Numbered from the stretch's first letter, positions 7,716 through 14,082 are shown. The stretch is DNA of 16,460 bases from JAJUFS01 sp964599565 (GCA_964599565.1 CAZRFE010000052.1:1-16460), one strand, 5' to 3'. Notes: generated by a model not told the origin, from the sequence alone. Translations and numbers: made by a program.

Positions 7716-9554
7716 GTGACCCAGCAGATCAGCAACCTTCGCAACATCGCCATCATCGCGCACGTCGACCATGGCAAGACCACGCTCGTCGACCGGCTGC
7801 TGTCGCAGTCGGGAACCATGGACGCCCGTTCCGTGCTGCCCGAGCGCGTCATGGACTCGAACGACATCGAGCGCGAGCGCGGCATCACCATTCTTGCGAA
7901 GAACACCGCGATCCGCTGGAAGGGAAGCGACACGGAATACCGCTTCAACATCATCGACACGCCAGGCCACGCGGATTTCGGCGGTGAAGTCGAGCGCGTG
8001 CTGTCGATGGCGGACGCCGTGCTGCTGCTGGTCGACGCCGTTGACGGCCCGATGCCGCAGACACGCTTCGTCACGCAGAAGGCGTTCTCGCACGGACTGA
8101 AACCCATCGTCGTCATCAACAAGGTGGATCGTGACGGTGCGCGCCCCGACTGGGTGCTGAACCAGACGTTCGATCTTTTCGACCGTCTCGGCGCGACGGA
8201 CGAGCAGCTCGATTTCCCGGTGATCTACGCCTCCGCGCTGAACGGCTACGCCGGTCACACGCCCGACGTGCGTTCCGGCGACATGACACCGCTGTTCGAA
8301 GCCATTGCGAAGCACTGTCCGCCGCCGCCGGTTGACGCAATCGGCCCGTTCCAGATGCAGATCTCGCAGCTCGATTATTCGAGCTACGTCGGCGCCATCG
8401 GCATCGGCCGCATCGCGCGCGGCACGCTGAAGAAGAATTCCAGCATCGTGATCGTCGATCGCAACGGCAGGAAGCGCACCGAGCGCGTGCTGCAGGTGTT
8501 CGGCTTCATGGGTCTTGATCGCGTGGAAGTGGAATCCGCGAGCGCGGGCGACATCGTCGCCGTCACCGGCATCGAGCGCCCGCTGATCTCCGACACCTTG
8601 TGCGATCCCGCGAAGCCGGAAGCGCTGCCCGCGCTCAGCGTGGACGAGCCGACCATCAGCATGGTGTTCGAGACGAACACCTCGCCGTTCGCGGGCAAGG
8701 AAGGCAAGTACGTAACCAGCCGCCAGGTGCGCGACCGCCTGCAGCGCGAACTGCTCTCCAACGTTGCGCTGCGCGTCGAGGACACCGACGACGCGGAAAA
8801 ATTTCTCGTCTCGGGCCGCGGCGAACTGCATCTTTCCATTCTCATGGAGAACATGCGCCGCGAAGGATTCGAGCTTGCCGTGTCGCGTCCGCAGGTCATC
8901 ACGAAGATGATCGACGGCATCGAGCAGGAACCGGTCGAAGGCGTGACGATCGACATCGAGGAACGCCACCAGGGCGCGATCATGGAAGCGATGGGCGAGC
9001 GCGGCGGCGATCTCACCGACATGTCGCCGGACGGCAAGGGACGCGTGCGTCTTGATTACAAGGTGCCGTCGCGCGGGCTGATCGGCTTCCAGACCGTGTT
9101 CAAGACGATGACGTCGGGCACGGGCCTGCTGCATCACGTGTTCGACCACTATGCTGCCGTGAAGGTGGCGTCGATTCCCGCACGGCGAAACGGCGTGCTG
9201 ATCTCGAACGGCGACGGCAAGGCCGTCGGCTTTGCGCTGTTCAATCTGCAGGAGCGCGGCCGCATGCTCGTTGGTCCCGGCGAGCCGATATACGAAGGCA
9301 TGATCATCGGCATTCACTCGCGTGACAACGACCTCACCGTGAATCCGCTGAAGGCCAAGCAGCTCACCAACATCCGCGCCGCGGGCAAGGACGACAACGT
9401 CATGCTCACGCCGCCGGAACGCTTCACGCTCGAGCAGGCGCTCGCGTTCATCAACGACGACGAGCTGATGGAAGTGACGCCCGTGTCGCTGCGGCTGCGC
9501 AAGCGGCATCTCAAGGAGCACGAGCGCAAGAGCGCGTCACGGCGCGCAAGCTGA
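7716..9554 (+). CDS. typA: Ribosome-associated GTPase TypA/BipA
   Basis: About 612 residues (E. coli BipA is 607), a translation-factor GTPase that binds the ribosome and supports ribosome assembly and stress or low-temperature growth. GTPase motifs are intact: AHVDHGKT at 15-22, DTPGHADF from 81, NKVDR from 135, SALNG near 175. The following EF-G-like domains include FVFETNTSPFAG-type and VSGRGELHLSILMENMRREGFE segments, and the TypA-specific C-terminal region ends near RKRHLKEHER. No ATG exists in this part of the frame: the start is GTG 7716, or GTG 7707 three codons earlier, and neither has a clear Shine-Dalgarno. The gene stands alone, with a promoter at 7671 and a strong terminator after it. 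Confidence 0.96.
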   Translation: MTQQISNLRNIAIIAHVDHGKTTLVDRLLSQSGTMDARSVLPERVMDSNDIERERGITILAKNTAIRWKGSDTEYRFNIIDTPGHADFGGEVERVLSMADAVLLLVDAVDGPMPQTRFVTQKAFSHGLKPIVVINKVDRDGARPDWVLNQTFDLFDRLGATDEQLDFPVIYASALNGYAGHTPDVRSGDMTPLFEAIAKHCPPPPVDAIGPFQMQISQLDYSSYVGAIGIGRIARGTLKKNSSIVIVDRNGRKRTERVLQVFGFMGLDRVEVESASAGDIVAVTGIERPLISDTLCDPAKPEALPALSVDEPTISMVFETNTSPFAGKEGKYVTSRQVRDRLQRELLSNVALRVEDTDDAEKFLVSGRGELHLSILMENMRREGFELAVSRPQVITKMIDGIEQEPVEGVTIDIEERHQGAIMEAMGERGGDLTDMSPDGKGRVRLDYKVPSRGLIGFQTVFKTMTSGTGLLHHVFDHYAAVKVASIPARRNGVLISNGDGKAVGFALFNLQERGRMLVGPGEPIYEGMIIGIHSRDNDLTVNPLKAKQLTNIRAAGKDDNVMLTPPERFTLEQALAFINDDELMEVTPVSLRLRKRHLKEHERKSASRRAS

Positions 9555-9563
9555 TGCCACCGG

Positions 9564-9590
9564 ACGCCGGCCCCGCGCCGGCGTTTTCTT
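9564..9590 (+). terminator. Rho-independent terminator of typA
   Basis: ACGCCGGC (9564-9571) and GCCGGCGT (9577-9584) form an 8-pair stem with a five-base loop, followed by TTTTCTT. It begins 10 bases after the typA stop. Confidence 0.92.
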
Positions 9591-9607
9591 GTACATGACT
9601 TGCCTGC

Positions 9608-9636
9608 TTGACACGCCATCGCGCAGCGCACAGTGT
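9608..9636 (+). promoter_or_regulatory. Possible promoter of the PA2779/PA2778 pair
   Basis: A perfect -35 TTGACA (9608-9613) is followed after 17 bases by CAGTGT (9631-9636), a poor -10. It lies right after the typA terminator and about 50 bases before ATG 9685. Confidence 0.35.
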
Positions 9637-9684
9637 CCCTCGTCATGCGCCGCAAGGCGCGCTCGGATCATTCGAGGAGGACAC

Positions 9685-10068
9685 ATGCGTACCGTCATTT
9701 CCTTTTTCACGCTGGCGAGTTTCATTGCGGCGACACTGCTTGCGCCGGTTGCGCACGCCGACATCATCACGACCGAATCCTGGGTTGATGAAGTGCATGC
9801 CGAAGCGCAGCGCGACCGCGTCATCGAGATGCTGAAGCGCGAGGACGTGCGCGAACAGATGCTCGCGATGGGCGTCGATCCCGCGCACGTCGAAGCGCGG
9901 CTTGCAGGACTTTCCGATGCCGAGGTGACGCGGCTTGCCGGGCAGATGGAAGACCTGCCGGCGGGTGCGGGCGTGGTCGAGCTGCTGCTCGTCGTCGTGC
10001 TGGTGTTCGTGATTCTCGATATCGCCGGCGTGACGGATGTTTTCCCGTTCATCAATTCGGCGGACTGA
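9685..10068 (+). CDS. PA2779 family small membrane protein
   Basis: 127 residues. The N-terminal ~26 residues are a Sec-type signal or anchor ending near AHA. A helical middle (EVHAEAQRDRVIEMLKREDV to GLSDAEVTRLAGQMEDLPAG) precedes a strong C-terminal membrane helix (VVELLLVVVLVFVILDIAGV). This layout, and the next gene, match the PA2779 family found beside PA2778 in Pseudomonas and relatives. Function is not established. The likely topology is a periplasmic helical domain held in the inner membrane. GAGGAGG at 9674-9680 sits 4 bases before ATG 9685, a very strong site. The downstream gene starts 3 bases after the stop, so they are coupled. Confidence 0.85.
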   Translation: MRTVISFFTLASFIAATLLAPVAHADIITTESWVDEVHAEAQRDRVIEMLKREDVREQMLAMGVDPAHVEARLAGLSDAEVTRLAGQMEDLPAGAGVVELLLVVVLVFVILDIAGVTDVFPFINSAD

Positions 10069-10071
10069 TTG

Positions 10072-11091
10072 ATGCGCGCACGCATGCCGGCGGCGCGACG
10101 CCGTTGCCTGCTTCTGCTTGCATGCGCGCTGCCGTTGTTCGCCGGCTGCGCGAGCGGTCCGCCCGCGAAGGCATTCCCGCCGCTCGCTGCATCCGGCGTT
10201 CCGCGTGAAATCGCCGCTGTGCCGTTTCATCCGCAGGAAGCCCTGCAGTGCGGACCCGCGGCGCTCGCAACCGTGCTCGGCTGGAGCGGCGTGAACGCGG
10301 ATCCCGGCGCGCTTGAACCGCTGCTGTTCCTGCCGGAACGCGAAGGCACGCTGCAGCCGGAAATCATGGCCGCGGCGCGCACGCACGGACGCATACCGTA
10401 TGAACTGCCCGCGGAACCCGCTGCACTTGTCGATGAACTTTCGCAAGGCCATCCCGTGCTCGTGCTGCAGAACAACGGTCTCGGCTGGGCGCCGGCGTGG
10501 CATTACGCGGTTGTCGTCGGCATGAACGTGGAAGATGAAACCGTGCGGCTGCGTTCCGGCACGCATGAAGATTACGATCTTGCGTTCGACACCTTTCTCG
10601 CGACATGGCGGCGCGCGGATTACTGGTCCGTCGTCGTGCTGCCGCCGGCGGAGATGCCTGCATCGGTGCGGCCCGCGCCGGTGCTGAGCGCGATCACCGC
10701 GTTCGCGCGCGTAGCGACGACGGAGAATGTCACGCGCGCGCTCGAGTCCGCGGTATCGCGCTGGCCCACGGACGCGGGATTGCGCTTCGCGCTCGCGAAT
10801 CACTGGTATGCGAATGACCGGTTCGATGCCGCGGAAGCCGAGTACCGGCGCATTCTCGCGTTTGCACCGGATGCGGTCATGGCGCGCAACAATCTCGCCT
10901 GGATGCTCGCGGAACGTGGCCGCAGCGAGGAAGCGCTCGCGCTGCTGCCGGACGATCCGGCGCAGACCGCGTACGCGCTTCCGCAGGATCCATGGGCGCA
11001 ATCGCTGGCGCACACGGCTGCATTCGTGCGCTGTCGTGCGGCCGGCGGCAGCCTTGCGGACTGCGAGCGCGCGCCGCCGCCGGGCAACTGA
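10072..11091 (+). CDS. PA2778 family C39-like cysteine peptidase lipoprotein with TPR tail
   Basis: 339 residues. The lipoprotein signal ends in FAGC (Cys26). A papain-like C39 domain follows: the nucleophile Cys60 in ALQCGPAALATVL and His144 in AWHYAVVVGM fit the catalytic pair; the third residue is not certain. After about residue 225 come helical TPR-type repeats (ALESAVSRWP, LRFALANHWYANDRFDAAEAEYRRIL, NNLAWMLAERGRSEEALALL). This architecture matches the PA2778 family. C39 peptidases otherwise mature bacteriocins at double-glycine sites, but no substrate is visible here and the true role is unknown. ATG 10072 lies 3 bases after the PA2779-like stop (TTG at 10069 would also be in frame). 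No terminator is visible before the next promoter. Confidence 0.85.
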   Translation: MRARMPAARRRCLLLLACALPLFAGCASGPPAKAFPPLAASGVPREIAAVPFHPQEALQCGPAALATVLGWSGVNADPGALEPLLFLPEREGTLQPEIMAAARTHGRIPYELPAEPAALVDELSQGHPVLVLQNNGLGWAPAWHYAVVVGMNVEDETVRLRSGTHEDYDLAFDTFLATWRRADYWSVVVLPPAEMPASVRPAPVLSAITAFARVATTENVTRALESAVSRWPTDAGLRFALANHWYANDRFDAAEAEYRRILAFAPDAVMARNNLAWMLAERGRSEEALALLPDDPAQTAYALPQDPWAQSLAHTAAFVRCRAAGGSLADCERAPPPGN

Positions 11092-11107
11092 TCCCCGTGT
11101 TCCGGTC

Positions 11108-11121
11108 TTGATATTCATCAA
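11108..11121 (+). promoter_or_regulatory. Dnr/FNR box upstream of pseudoazurin (perfect)
   Basis: TTGATATTCATCAA is a perfect TTGAT-N4-ATCAA site. Its centre (11114.5) is exactly 32 bases from the centre of a -10-like GAGAAT (11144-11149), i.e. a class II position near -41.5. Predicted start near 11156, 33 bases before the ATG. Confidence 0.85.
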
Positions 11122-11188
11122 GGCTGTCCTGCGCCGACTCTCCGAGAATCAGCGTCGATCAACATCGGCACTGAACGGAGACGTCACC

Positions 11189-11635
11189 ATGAAACGAAGC
11201 CAGCTGCTTTCCCTCGCGACCGTTGCGGCCGCGCTTTTCGCCACACCCGCGATGAGCGCGGATCACACGGTGAAGATGCTGAACCAGGGCGCGGACGGAA
11301 TGATGGTGTTCGAACCTGCGTACCTCAAGGTGGCGCCTGGCGATACCGTCACGTTCGTGCCGACGGATGTCGGCCATAACAGCGCGTCCGCGCTCGTGCC
11401 GGATGGCGCGGAAAGCTGGCGCGGCACCTACACTGATCCTTTGACCGTGACGCTCACGGAAGAAGGTGTGTATCTCTTCCAGTGCGATCCGCACGTGATG
11501 ATGGCGATGGTCGGCGTCATACAGGTCGGCGATGCGGTCAATCTCACCGCCGCGAAGCAGAAGGCCGCGGCGATGAAGGCGGGTTTCGTCATGGCGCAGG
11601 ACCGGCTGGATGCGTATCTCGACCGTGTGAAGTGA
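11189..11635 (+). CDS. Pseudoazurin (type 1 blue copper protein)
   Basis: 148 residues with a cleavable signal (about 1-24, ending AMSA), so periplasmic. It is a cupredoxin with all four type 1 copper ligands: His63 in VGHNSAS, then Cys99, His102 and Met107 in QCDPHVMMAM, matching the Cys-x2-His-x4-Met spacing of pseudoazurins. Two C-terminal helices (NLTAAKQKAAAMKAGFVMAQDRLDAYLDRVK region) are also typical. In denitrifiers pseudoazurin carries electrons to copper nitrite reductase, and a nirK gene lies at the right end of this window under the same type of box, so that partnership is likely. ATG at 11189 follows ACGGAGA. The perfect TTGAT-N4-ATCAA box upstream predicts induction under low oxygen and nitrogen oxides. 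Confidence 0.93.
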   Translation: MKRSQLLSLATVAAALFATPAMSADHTVKMLNQGADGMMVFEPAYLKVAPGDTVTFVPTDVGHNSASALVPDGAESWRGTYTDPLTVTLTEEGVYLFQCDPHVMMAMVGVIQVGDAVNLTAAKQKAAAMKAGFVMAQDRLDAYLDRVK

Positions 11636-11717
11636 CGCGGACGCGCACGTCGATCGATTCATCCATTGCGACTTTCGGGCGGATATGGAGGATGCGCGTA
11701 TTCGCCTGATGATTGAA

Positions 11718-11723
11718 GGGGGA
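11718..11723 (+). promoter_or_regulatory. Strong Shine-Dalgarno for the 24-residue mini-gene
   Basis: GGGGGA within GAAGGGGGAAACC ends 7 bases before ATG 11731. It supports translation of the mini-gene, since it is too far (78 bases) from the sirB2-like start to serve that gene. Confidence 0.6.
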
Positions 11724-11730
11724 AACCGCA

Positions 11731-11805
11731 ATGAACAGTACGAAGAAGCCCTGGCCGGGCTGGCAGGTCGACGAGAAATGCGCATGCCGGAAGCCGGAGC
11801 GATGA
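11731..11805 (+). CDS. Candidate 24-residue CxC peptide, coupled to the SirB2-like gene
   Basis: A mini-gene of 24 codons plus stop with a strong Shine-Dalgarno. The peptide begins MNSTKKPWPGWQVD and ends EKCACRKPER. It contains two tryptophans, a Cys-Ala-Cys pair (residues 18 and 20) and a basic end. Its stop TGA overlaps the start of the SirB2-like gene as ATGA (11802-11805), a classic coupling arrangement, and the Shine-Dalgarno of that gene lies inside it. There is no signal peptide. It could be a real metal- or redox-sensing small protein, a regulatory leader peptide, or just a translated spacer. I do not recognise it. It lies downstream of pseudoazurin with no terminator between, so it may share the Dnr-controlled transcript. 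Confidence 0.5.
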   Translation: MNSTKKPWPGWQVDEKCACRKPER

Positions 11806-12200
11806 TCGCGTTCTACGCACAAATCAAATGGGTGCACGTTGCCGCCGTTCTCCTGAGCGGCGGCATCTTCCTGCTGCGCGGACTGGCGATGCTCGCCGGC
11901 GGCGGCTGGGCGAGGGCGGCGCCGGTGCGCTATCTCTCGTACACGGTGGACACCATCCTGCTCACGGCCGCGCTGATGCTGATGACCATCGTGCACCAGT
12001 ATCCCTTCGTGCACGGCTGGCTCACGGTGAAGGTGCTGCTGCTCGTGGCCTACATCGTCATCGGCTGGTTCGCGCTTCGCCCGGAACGCACGCGCGCATC
12101 GCGGCTTGTGCTGTGGCTTGCCGCGCTTGCGGTGTACGCATTCATCATCTCGGTGGCCCGTGCGCATCATCCGCTTGGCGTATTCATGCGGCCTGGATGA
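11802..12200 (+). CDS. SirB2-like four-helix membrane protein
   Basis: 132 residues (E. coli SirB2 is about 130). The start FYAQIKWVHVAAVLLSGGIFLLRG, the middle YLSYTVDTILLTAALMLMTIVHQYPFVHGWLTVKVLLL and the end HHPLGVF fit the SirB2 family, with four membrane helices and conserved histidines in or near them (H12, H67, H73). The name comes from a Salmonella invasion locus; the molecular role is not established. ATG 11802 is preferred over the in-frame ATG 11685: the family homology starts there, GGAAG lies 8 bases upstream, and it overlaps the mini-gene stop. The preceding pseudoazurin gene ends 166 bases earlier with no terminator, so Dnr control by read-through is possible. The terminator at 12222-12251 closes the unit. 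Confidence 0.82.
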   Translation: MIAFYAQIKWVHVAAVLLSGGIFLLRGLAMLAGGGWARAAPVRYLSYTVDTILLTAALMLMTIVHQYPFVHGWLTVKVLLLVAYIVIGWFALRPERTRASRLVLWLAALAVYAFIISVARAHHPLGVFMRPG

Positions 12201-12221
12201 GCGCGATGCTGAACACACGCG

Positions 12222-12251
12222 AAAACGCCGGCGGAAGCCGGCGTTCTTTTT
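12222..12251. terminator. Bidirectional terminator between sirB2-like and dnr
   Basis: AACGCCGGC (12224-12232) and GCCGGCGTT (12237-12245) form a 9-pair stem with a GGAA loop. It is followed by CTTTTT on the plus strand and by a T run (from AAAA at 12222-12225) on the minus strand. It can therefore end both the rightward SirB2-like unit and the leftward dnr unit, whose stop is at 12255. Confidence 0.92.
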
Positions 12252-12254
12252 GCC

Positions 12255-12929
12255 TCAGTCGCTGAGAAACTCGCGCAGTTTCCCTTCGTCCTTCACCTCG
12301 ATCCGTCGGCCATCGACATGGATCGCGCCGGCGTCGGTCAATGCGTGCAGCACGCGCGAGAACGTTTCCGGCTGGATGGAAAGGCGCGCGGCGATGATCT
12401 TCTTCGCGGCTTCCAGCTCGATGACGTTTGCATCCGCGTGGCTTTCCGCGAGACGCTCGATCAGGAAATGCACGACGCGAAGCGTGGCATTCTGCAGCGA
12501 GAGCGCATCGATCTCGTTGACGCGGTGATGCAGGCGCATGCTGAGCGTGCCGAGCATGCGGATGCAGGTGTCGGTGGACTCGCGCAGCATCGACATGAAC
12601 ACCGCGCTGTCGAACGCGGTCAGCGTGGTCGGTTCCAGCGCTTCGGCGTTCACCGGGTAGAGCGGCCGCTCGAAGAACATCACGGCCTCCGCGAAGGTCT
12701 GCCCCGCACGGATGATCTCGACGATCTTCTCCTGTCCCGCCGGGGAAATGCGGAAGAGCTTCACCGTGCCGGTGTCGACGTAATAGAAATGCCTCGAGAC
12801 CTCGCCCATGTGAAACAGCGTTTCGCCCGCGCCGGCGGAAAGCGTGCGGCGCGAGTCGCGCATGCGCGCAAGCTGTCCGTCGTCCAGTTCGGCGAACAGC
12901 GGCAGGCGGCGAAGTTCGGCATCGTCCAT
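12255..12929 (-). CDS. dnr: Dnr-type Crp/Fnr family regulator of denitrification
   Basis: 224 residues, leftward. An N-terminal cyclic-nucleotide-binding-like sensor (about 10-130), a dimer helix and a C-terminal winged helix-turn-helix. Segments such as FYYVDTGTVKLFRISPAGQEKIVEI, TFAEAVMFFERP and LSIQPETFSRVLHAL closely resemble Pseudomonas DNR, a heme-dependent nitric-oxide sensor that activates nir, nor and nos genes. The recognition helix carries E188, S191 and R192, the E-xx-S-R pattern by which FNR reads TTGAT. It lacks the N-terminal cysteine cluster of FNR (only one cysteine overall), so it should not bind an oxygen-sensing Fe-S cluster. ATG 12929 follows AAGGAG. It is the last gene of a leftward set beginning at the palindromic box 13687-13700, suggesting autoregulation. 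Confidence 0.92.
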   Translation of the reverse strand: MDDAELRRLPLFAELDDGQLARMRDSRRTLSAGAGETLFHMGEVSRHFYYVDTGTVKLFRISPAGQEKIVEIIRAGQTFAEAVMFFERPLYPVNAEALEPTTLTAFDSAVFMSMLRESTDTCIRMLGTLSMRLHHRVNEIDALSLQNATLRVVHFLIERLAESHADANVIELEAAKKIIAARLSIQPETFSRVLHALTDAGAIHVDGRRIEVKDEGKLREFLSD

Positions 12930-12951
12930 CGGTGCTCCTTGTCATCGCGGG

Positions 12952-12969
12952 TCGGGGCATTGTCCCCGA
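12952..12969. other. Inverted repeat in the dnr leader
   Basis: TCGGGG (12952-12957) and CCCCGA (12964-12969) with a six-base spacer lie 23-40 bases upstream of the dnr ATG, between it and the end of the preceding leftward gene. No T run follows in either direction, so it may be an RNA hairpin in the operon transcript or an operator. Confidence 0.35.
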
Positions 12970-12990
12970 TCCTGCGCCTGACATGAAGCT

Positions 12991-13249
12991 TCAGCGGTAA
13001 AGCCCGGTGCGCAGCGTGCGCACGAGGACGTCGCAGTAACGGTCGAGGAAGTTGATGCCGTTGGTGTCAACCACCAGCCAGGGATTCATCAAGGTGTGCC
13101 GCAGGATGAAAAGCGGTTCATCGCCGTGCGGATCGTCCGCCGAGCCGCGCGAGCAGTGCGGCCGTTGCGTGATCGGCGAAGCCGCCTTCCGGCTCGCGGA
13201 ACAGGCTCGCGAGATGGCTGCCCCAGGCGGCATCGACATTCATCCGCAT
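12991..13249 (-). pseudogene. Small unrecognised gene between DUF2249 and dnr, apparently frameshifted
   Basis: Leftward, ATG 13249 has a perfect GGAGG (13255-13259) five bases upstream and opens MRMNVDAAWGSHLASLFREP, continuing EGGFADHATAALLARLGG before hitting a stop at 13118. From about 13140 the neighbouring frame carries protein-like sequence to TGA 12991: DDPHGDEPLFILRHTLMNPW, then LVVDTNGINFLDRYCDVLV and RTLRTGLYR. The span is 259 bases, one more than a multiple of three, so a single extra base near 13136-13144 would explain the break and restore an 85-residue protein. It may be a sequencing error, recent decay or, less likely, a programmed shift. The family is not recognised. It sits in line with DUF2249 and dnr, so it is probably in the same transcript. 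Confidence 0.5.
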
Positions 13250-13254
13250 GCGCG

Positions 13255-13259
13255 CCTCC
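13255..13259 (-). promoter_or_regulatory. Shine-Dalgarno supporting the start of the frameshifted gene
   Basis: Read leftward, GGAGG lies five bases before ATG 13249. This is the main evidence that translation begins in that frame and not in the frame that holds the C-terminal part. Confidence 0.5.
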
Positions 13260-13338
13260 GGCACGTCCCGCAGTTGCACGTTGCGCGCTTCATGGTTCGC
13301 GACCGTTCCGCCGGAGGTGACGGCGCGGCGAGCAGGAA

Positions 13339-13357
13339 GGGCGGCGTCACGCCGCCC
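13339..13357. other. Near-perfect 9-base inverted repeat after the DUF2249 gene
   Basis: GGGCGGCGT (13339-13347) and ACGCCGCCC (13349-13357) flank a single base, in the 144-base spacer between the DUF2249 stop and the next leftward start. Read leftward it is followed by TTCCTGC, not a T run, so it looks more like an RNA-stabilising or attenuating hairpin inside the operon than a true terminator. Confidence 0.45.
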
Positions 13358-13393
13358 GGCGCGACGCGATCGGAATGCAACGGTGTGCGCACG

Positions 13394-13633
13394 TCAGCAC
13401 GAGCCGTGTCCCGGCGGCATGGGTCCGATGCGAATGACCCAGTCGGGCGTGCCGTAGCTTTCGACGACCCACGGAACGTTCTGCTGCCTGAGATGCGGAT
13501 ACAGCATCAACGGCTCGCGGTGGATGCGCAGGCGAATGACATCGCCCGGCTTCGCGGCATCGACGCGATCCAGTGTTTCGAACAGCGGTTCGGGCGGTTC
13601 GCGGTCGCGCATGTCGAGTTCGATTTCGCTCAT
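13394..13633 (-). CDS. DUF2249 domain protein
   Basis: 79 residues, leftward, a single small cytoplasmic domain. ELDMRDREPPEPLFETLDRVDAAKPGDVIRLRIHREPLMLYPHLRQ and the closing DWVIRIG match the DUF2249 pattern (acidic start, PPEP, then PGD.(V/I).LR....P..LYP.L). The fold resembles small TusA-like domains; the function is not established, but members are often found beside denitrification, nitric-oxide and hemerythrin genes. ATG 13633 follows CAGGAGA. The palindromic Dnr box at 13687-13700 lies upstream, with TAACGT at 13664-13659 as a -10-like element exactly 32 bases from its centre, predicting a leader of about 20 bases. It is the first gene of a leftward set with the frameshifted gene and dnr. 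Confidence 0.85.
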   Translation of the reverse strand: MSEIELDMRDREPPEPLFETLDRVDAAKPGDVIRLRIHREPLMLYPHLRQQNVPWVVESYGTPDWVIRIGPMPPGHGSC

Positions 13634-13686
13634 TTCACGGTCTCCTGATGGTTGCGCGACGTTAGATATTCACGATGGCAATCGCC

Positions 13687-13700
13687 TTGATGCGCATCAA
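13687..13700. promoter_or_regulatory. Palindromic Dnr/FNR box between divergent genes
   Basis: TTGATGCGCATCAA matches TTGAT-N4-ATCAA perfectly and is fully symmetric, spacer included. Rightward, TAGTGT (13723-13728) and leftward, TAACGT (13664-13659) are both centred exactly 32 bases away, so the one site could activate both directions from class II positions (predicted starts near 13735 and 13652). Confidence 0.85.
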
Positions 13701-13816
13701 GTTGCCGGGCGTGCAGACGCCGTAGTGTTGTGGCGGCGCAGGATCGCGCCAGGATGTTGCCGGGATTCTCATCTGGATCAGCATGGTTTCAGTGGCCAGG
13801 AAGCGGGAGAACGGTC

Positions 13817-14026
13817 ATGACGATCGACAGTTACGCAGAAGCAATTTCCCTTGAACACATCGAGCGGCAGCTTGCACGCTGTGCGGCGCAGGATGCCGAT
13901 CATCCGCCCGACATGGACTGCGCGCGCGCCGCCGTGCGCCAGAGCGTGTGTCCGTGCGTGCTCTGCGAGGAGGCGGTGTGCAACACGCTGGCAACGATGG
14001 TGCACGAGCGGCTCGGAAGAAACTGA
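13817..14026 (+). CDS. Six-cysteine small protein, Dnr-box controlled
   Basis: A 69-residue soluble protein without signal peptide. The first ~20 residues form a likely helix (YAEAISLEHIERQLARC). Six cysteines follow at 22, 35, 45, 47, 50 and 55, four of them in the tight cluster CPCVLCEEAVC, then a closing helix (NTLATMVHERLG). The pattern would suit an Fe-S cluster, zinc or other metal, but no known family is recognised. ATG 13817 is chosen because GGGAG (13805-13809) lies 7 bases upstream; upstream in-frame sequence lacks a comparable site. It is the first rightward gene from the palindromic Dnr box, with a leader of about 80 bases, and lies before nnrS, so a role in nitric-oxide or anaerobic metabolism is inferred from context only. 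Confidence 0.75.
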   Translation: MTIDSYAEAISLEHIERQLARCAAQDADHPPDMDCARAAVRQSVCPCVLCEEAVCNTLATMVHERLGRN

Positions 14027-14068
14027 AGGACTGCGAATCATCCGGAACCTGTATGGCGACGGCGCGCC

Positions 14069-14082
14069 TTGATCTGTATCAG
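14069..14082 (+). promoter_or_regulatory. Dnr/FNR box upstream of nnrS
   Basis: TTGATCTGTATCAG differs from TTGAT-N4-ATCAA only in the last base. The -10-like TAACAT (14105-14110) is centred exactly 32 bases away. Predicted start near 14117, 33 bases before the nnrS ATG. Confidence 0.8.

Noticed and set aside
7491..9521. A 676-codon open frame antisense to typA
   Set aside because: It mirrors the high-GC codon pattern of typA, has low-complexity His/Arg/Ala-rich translation and no recognisable domain; typA itself is certain.
13086..13093. TTCATCAAGG as another Dnr half-site
   Set aside because: Only one half (ATCAA) is present, with no matching TTGAT at the right spacing, and it lies inside coding sequence.
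13250..13392. A GTG-started frame right after the DUF2249 stop (VRTPLHSDRVAPGG...) as the N terminus of the frameshifted gene
   Set aside because: It would need a second compensating frameshift, runs into a stop, and has no ribosome site; the ATG at 13249 with GGAGG is simpler.
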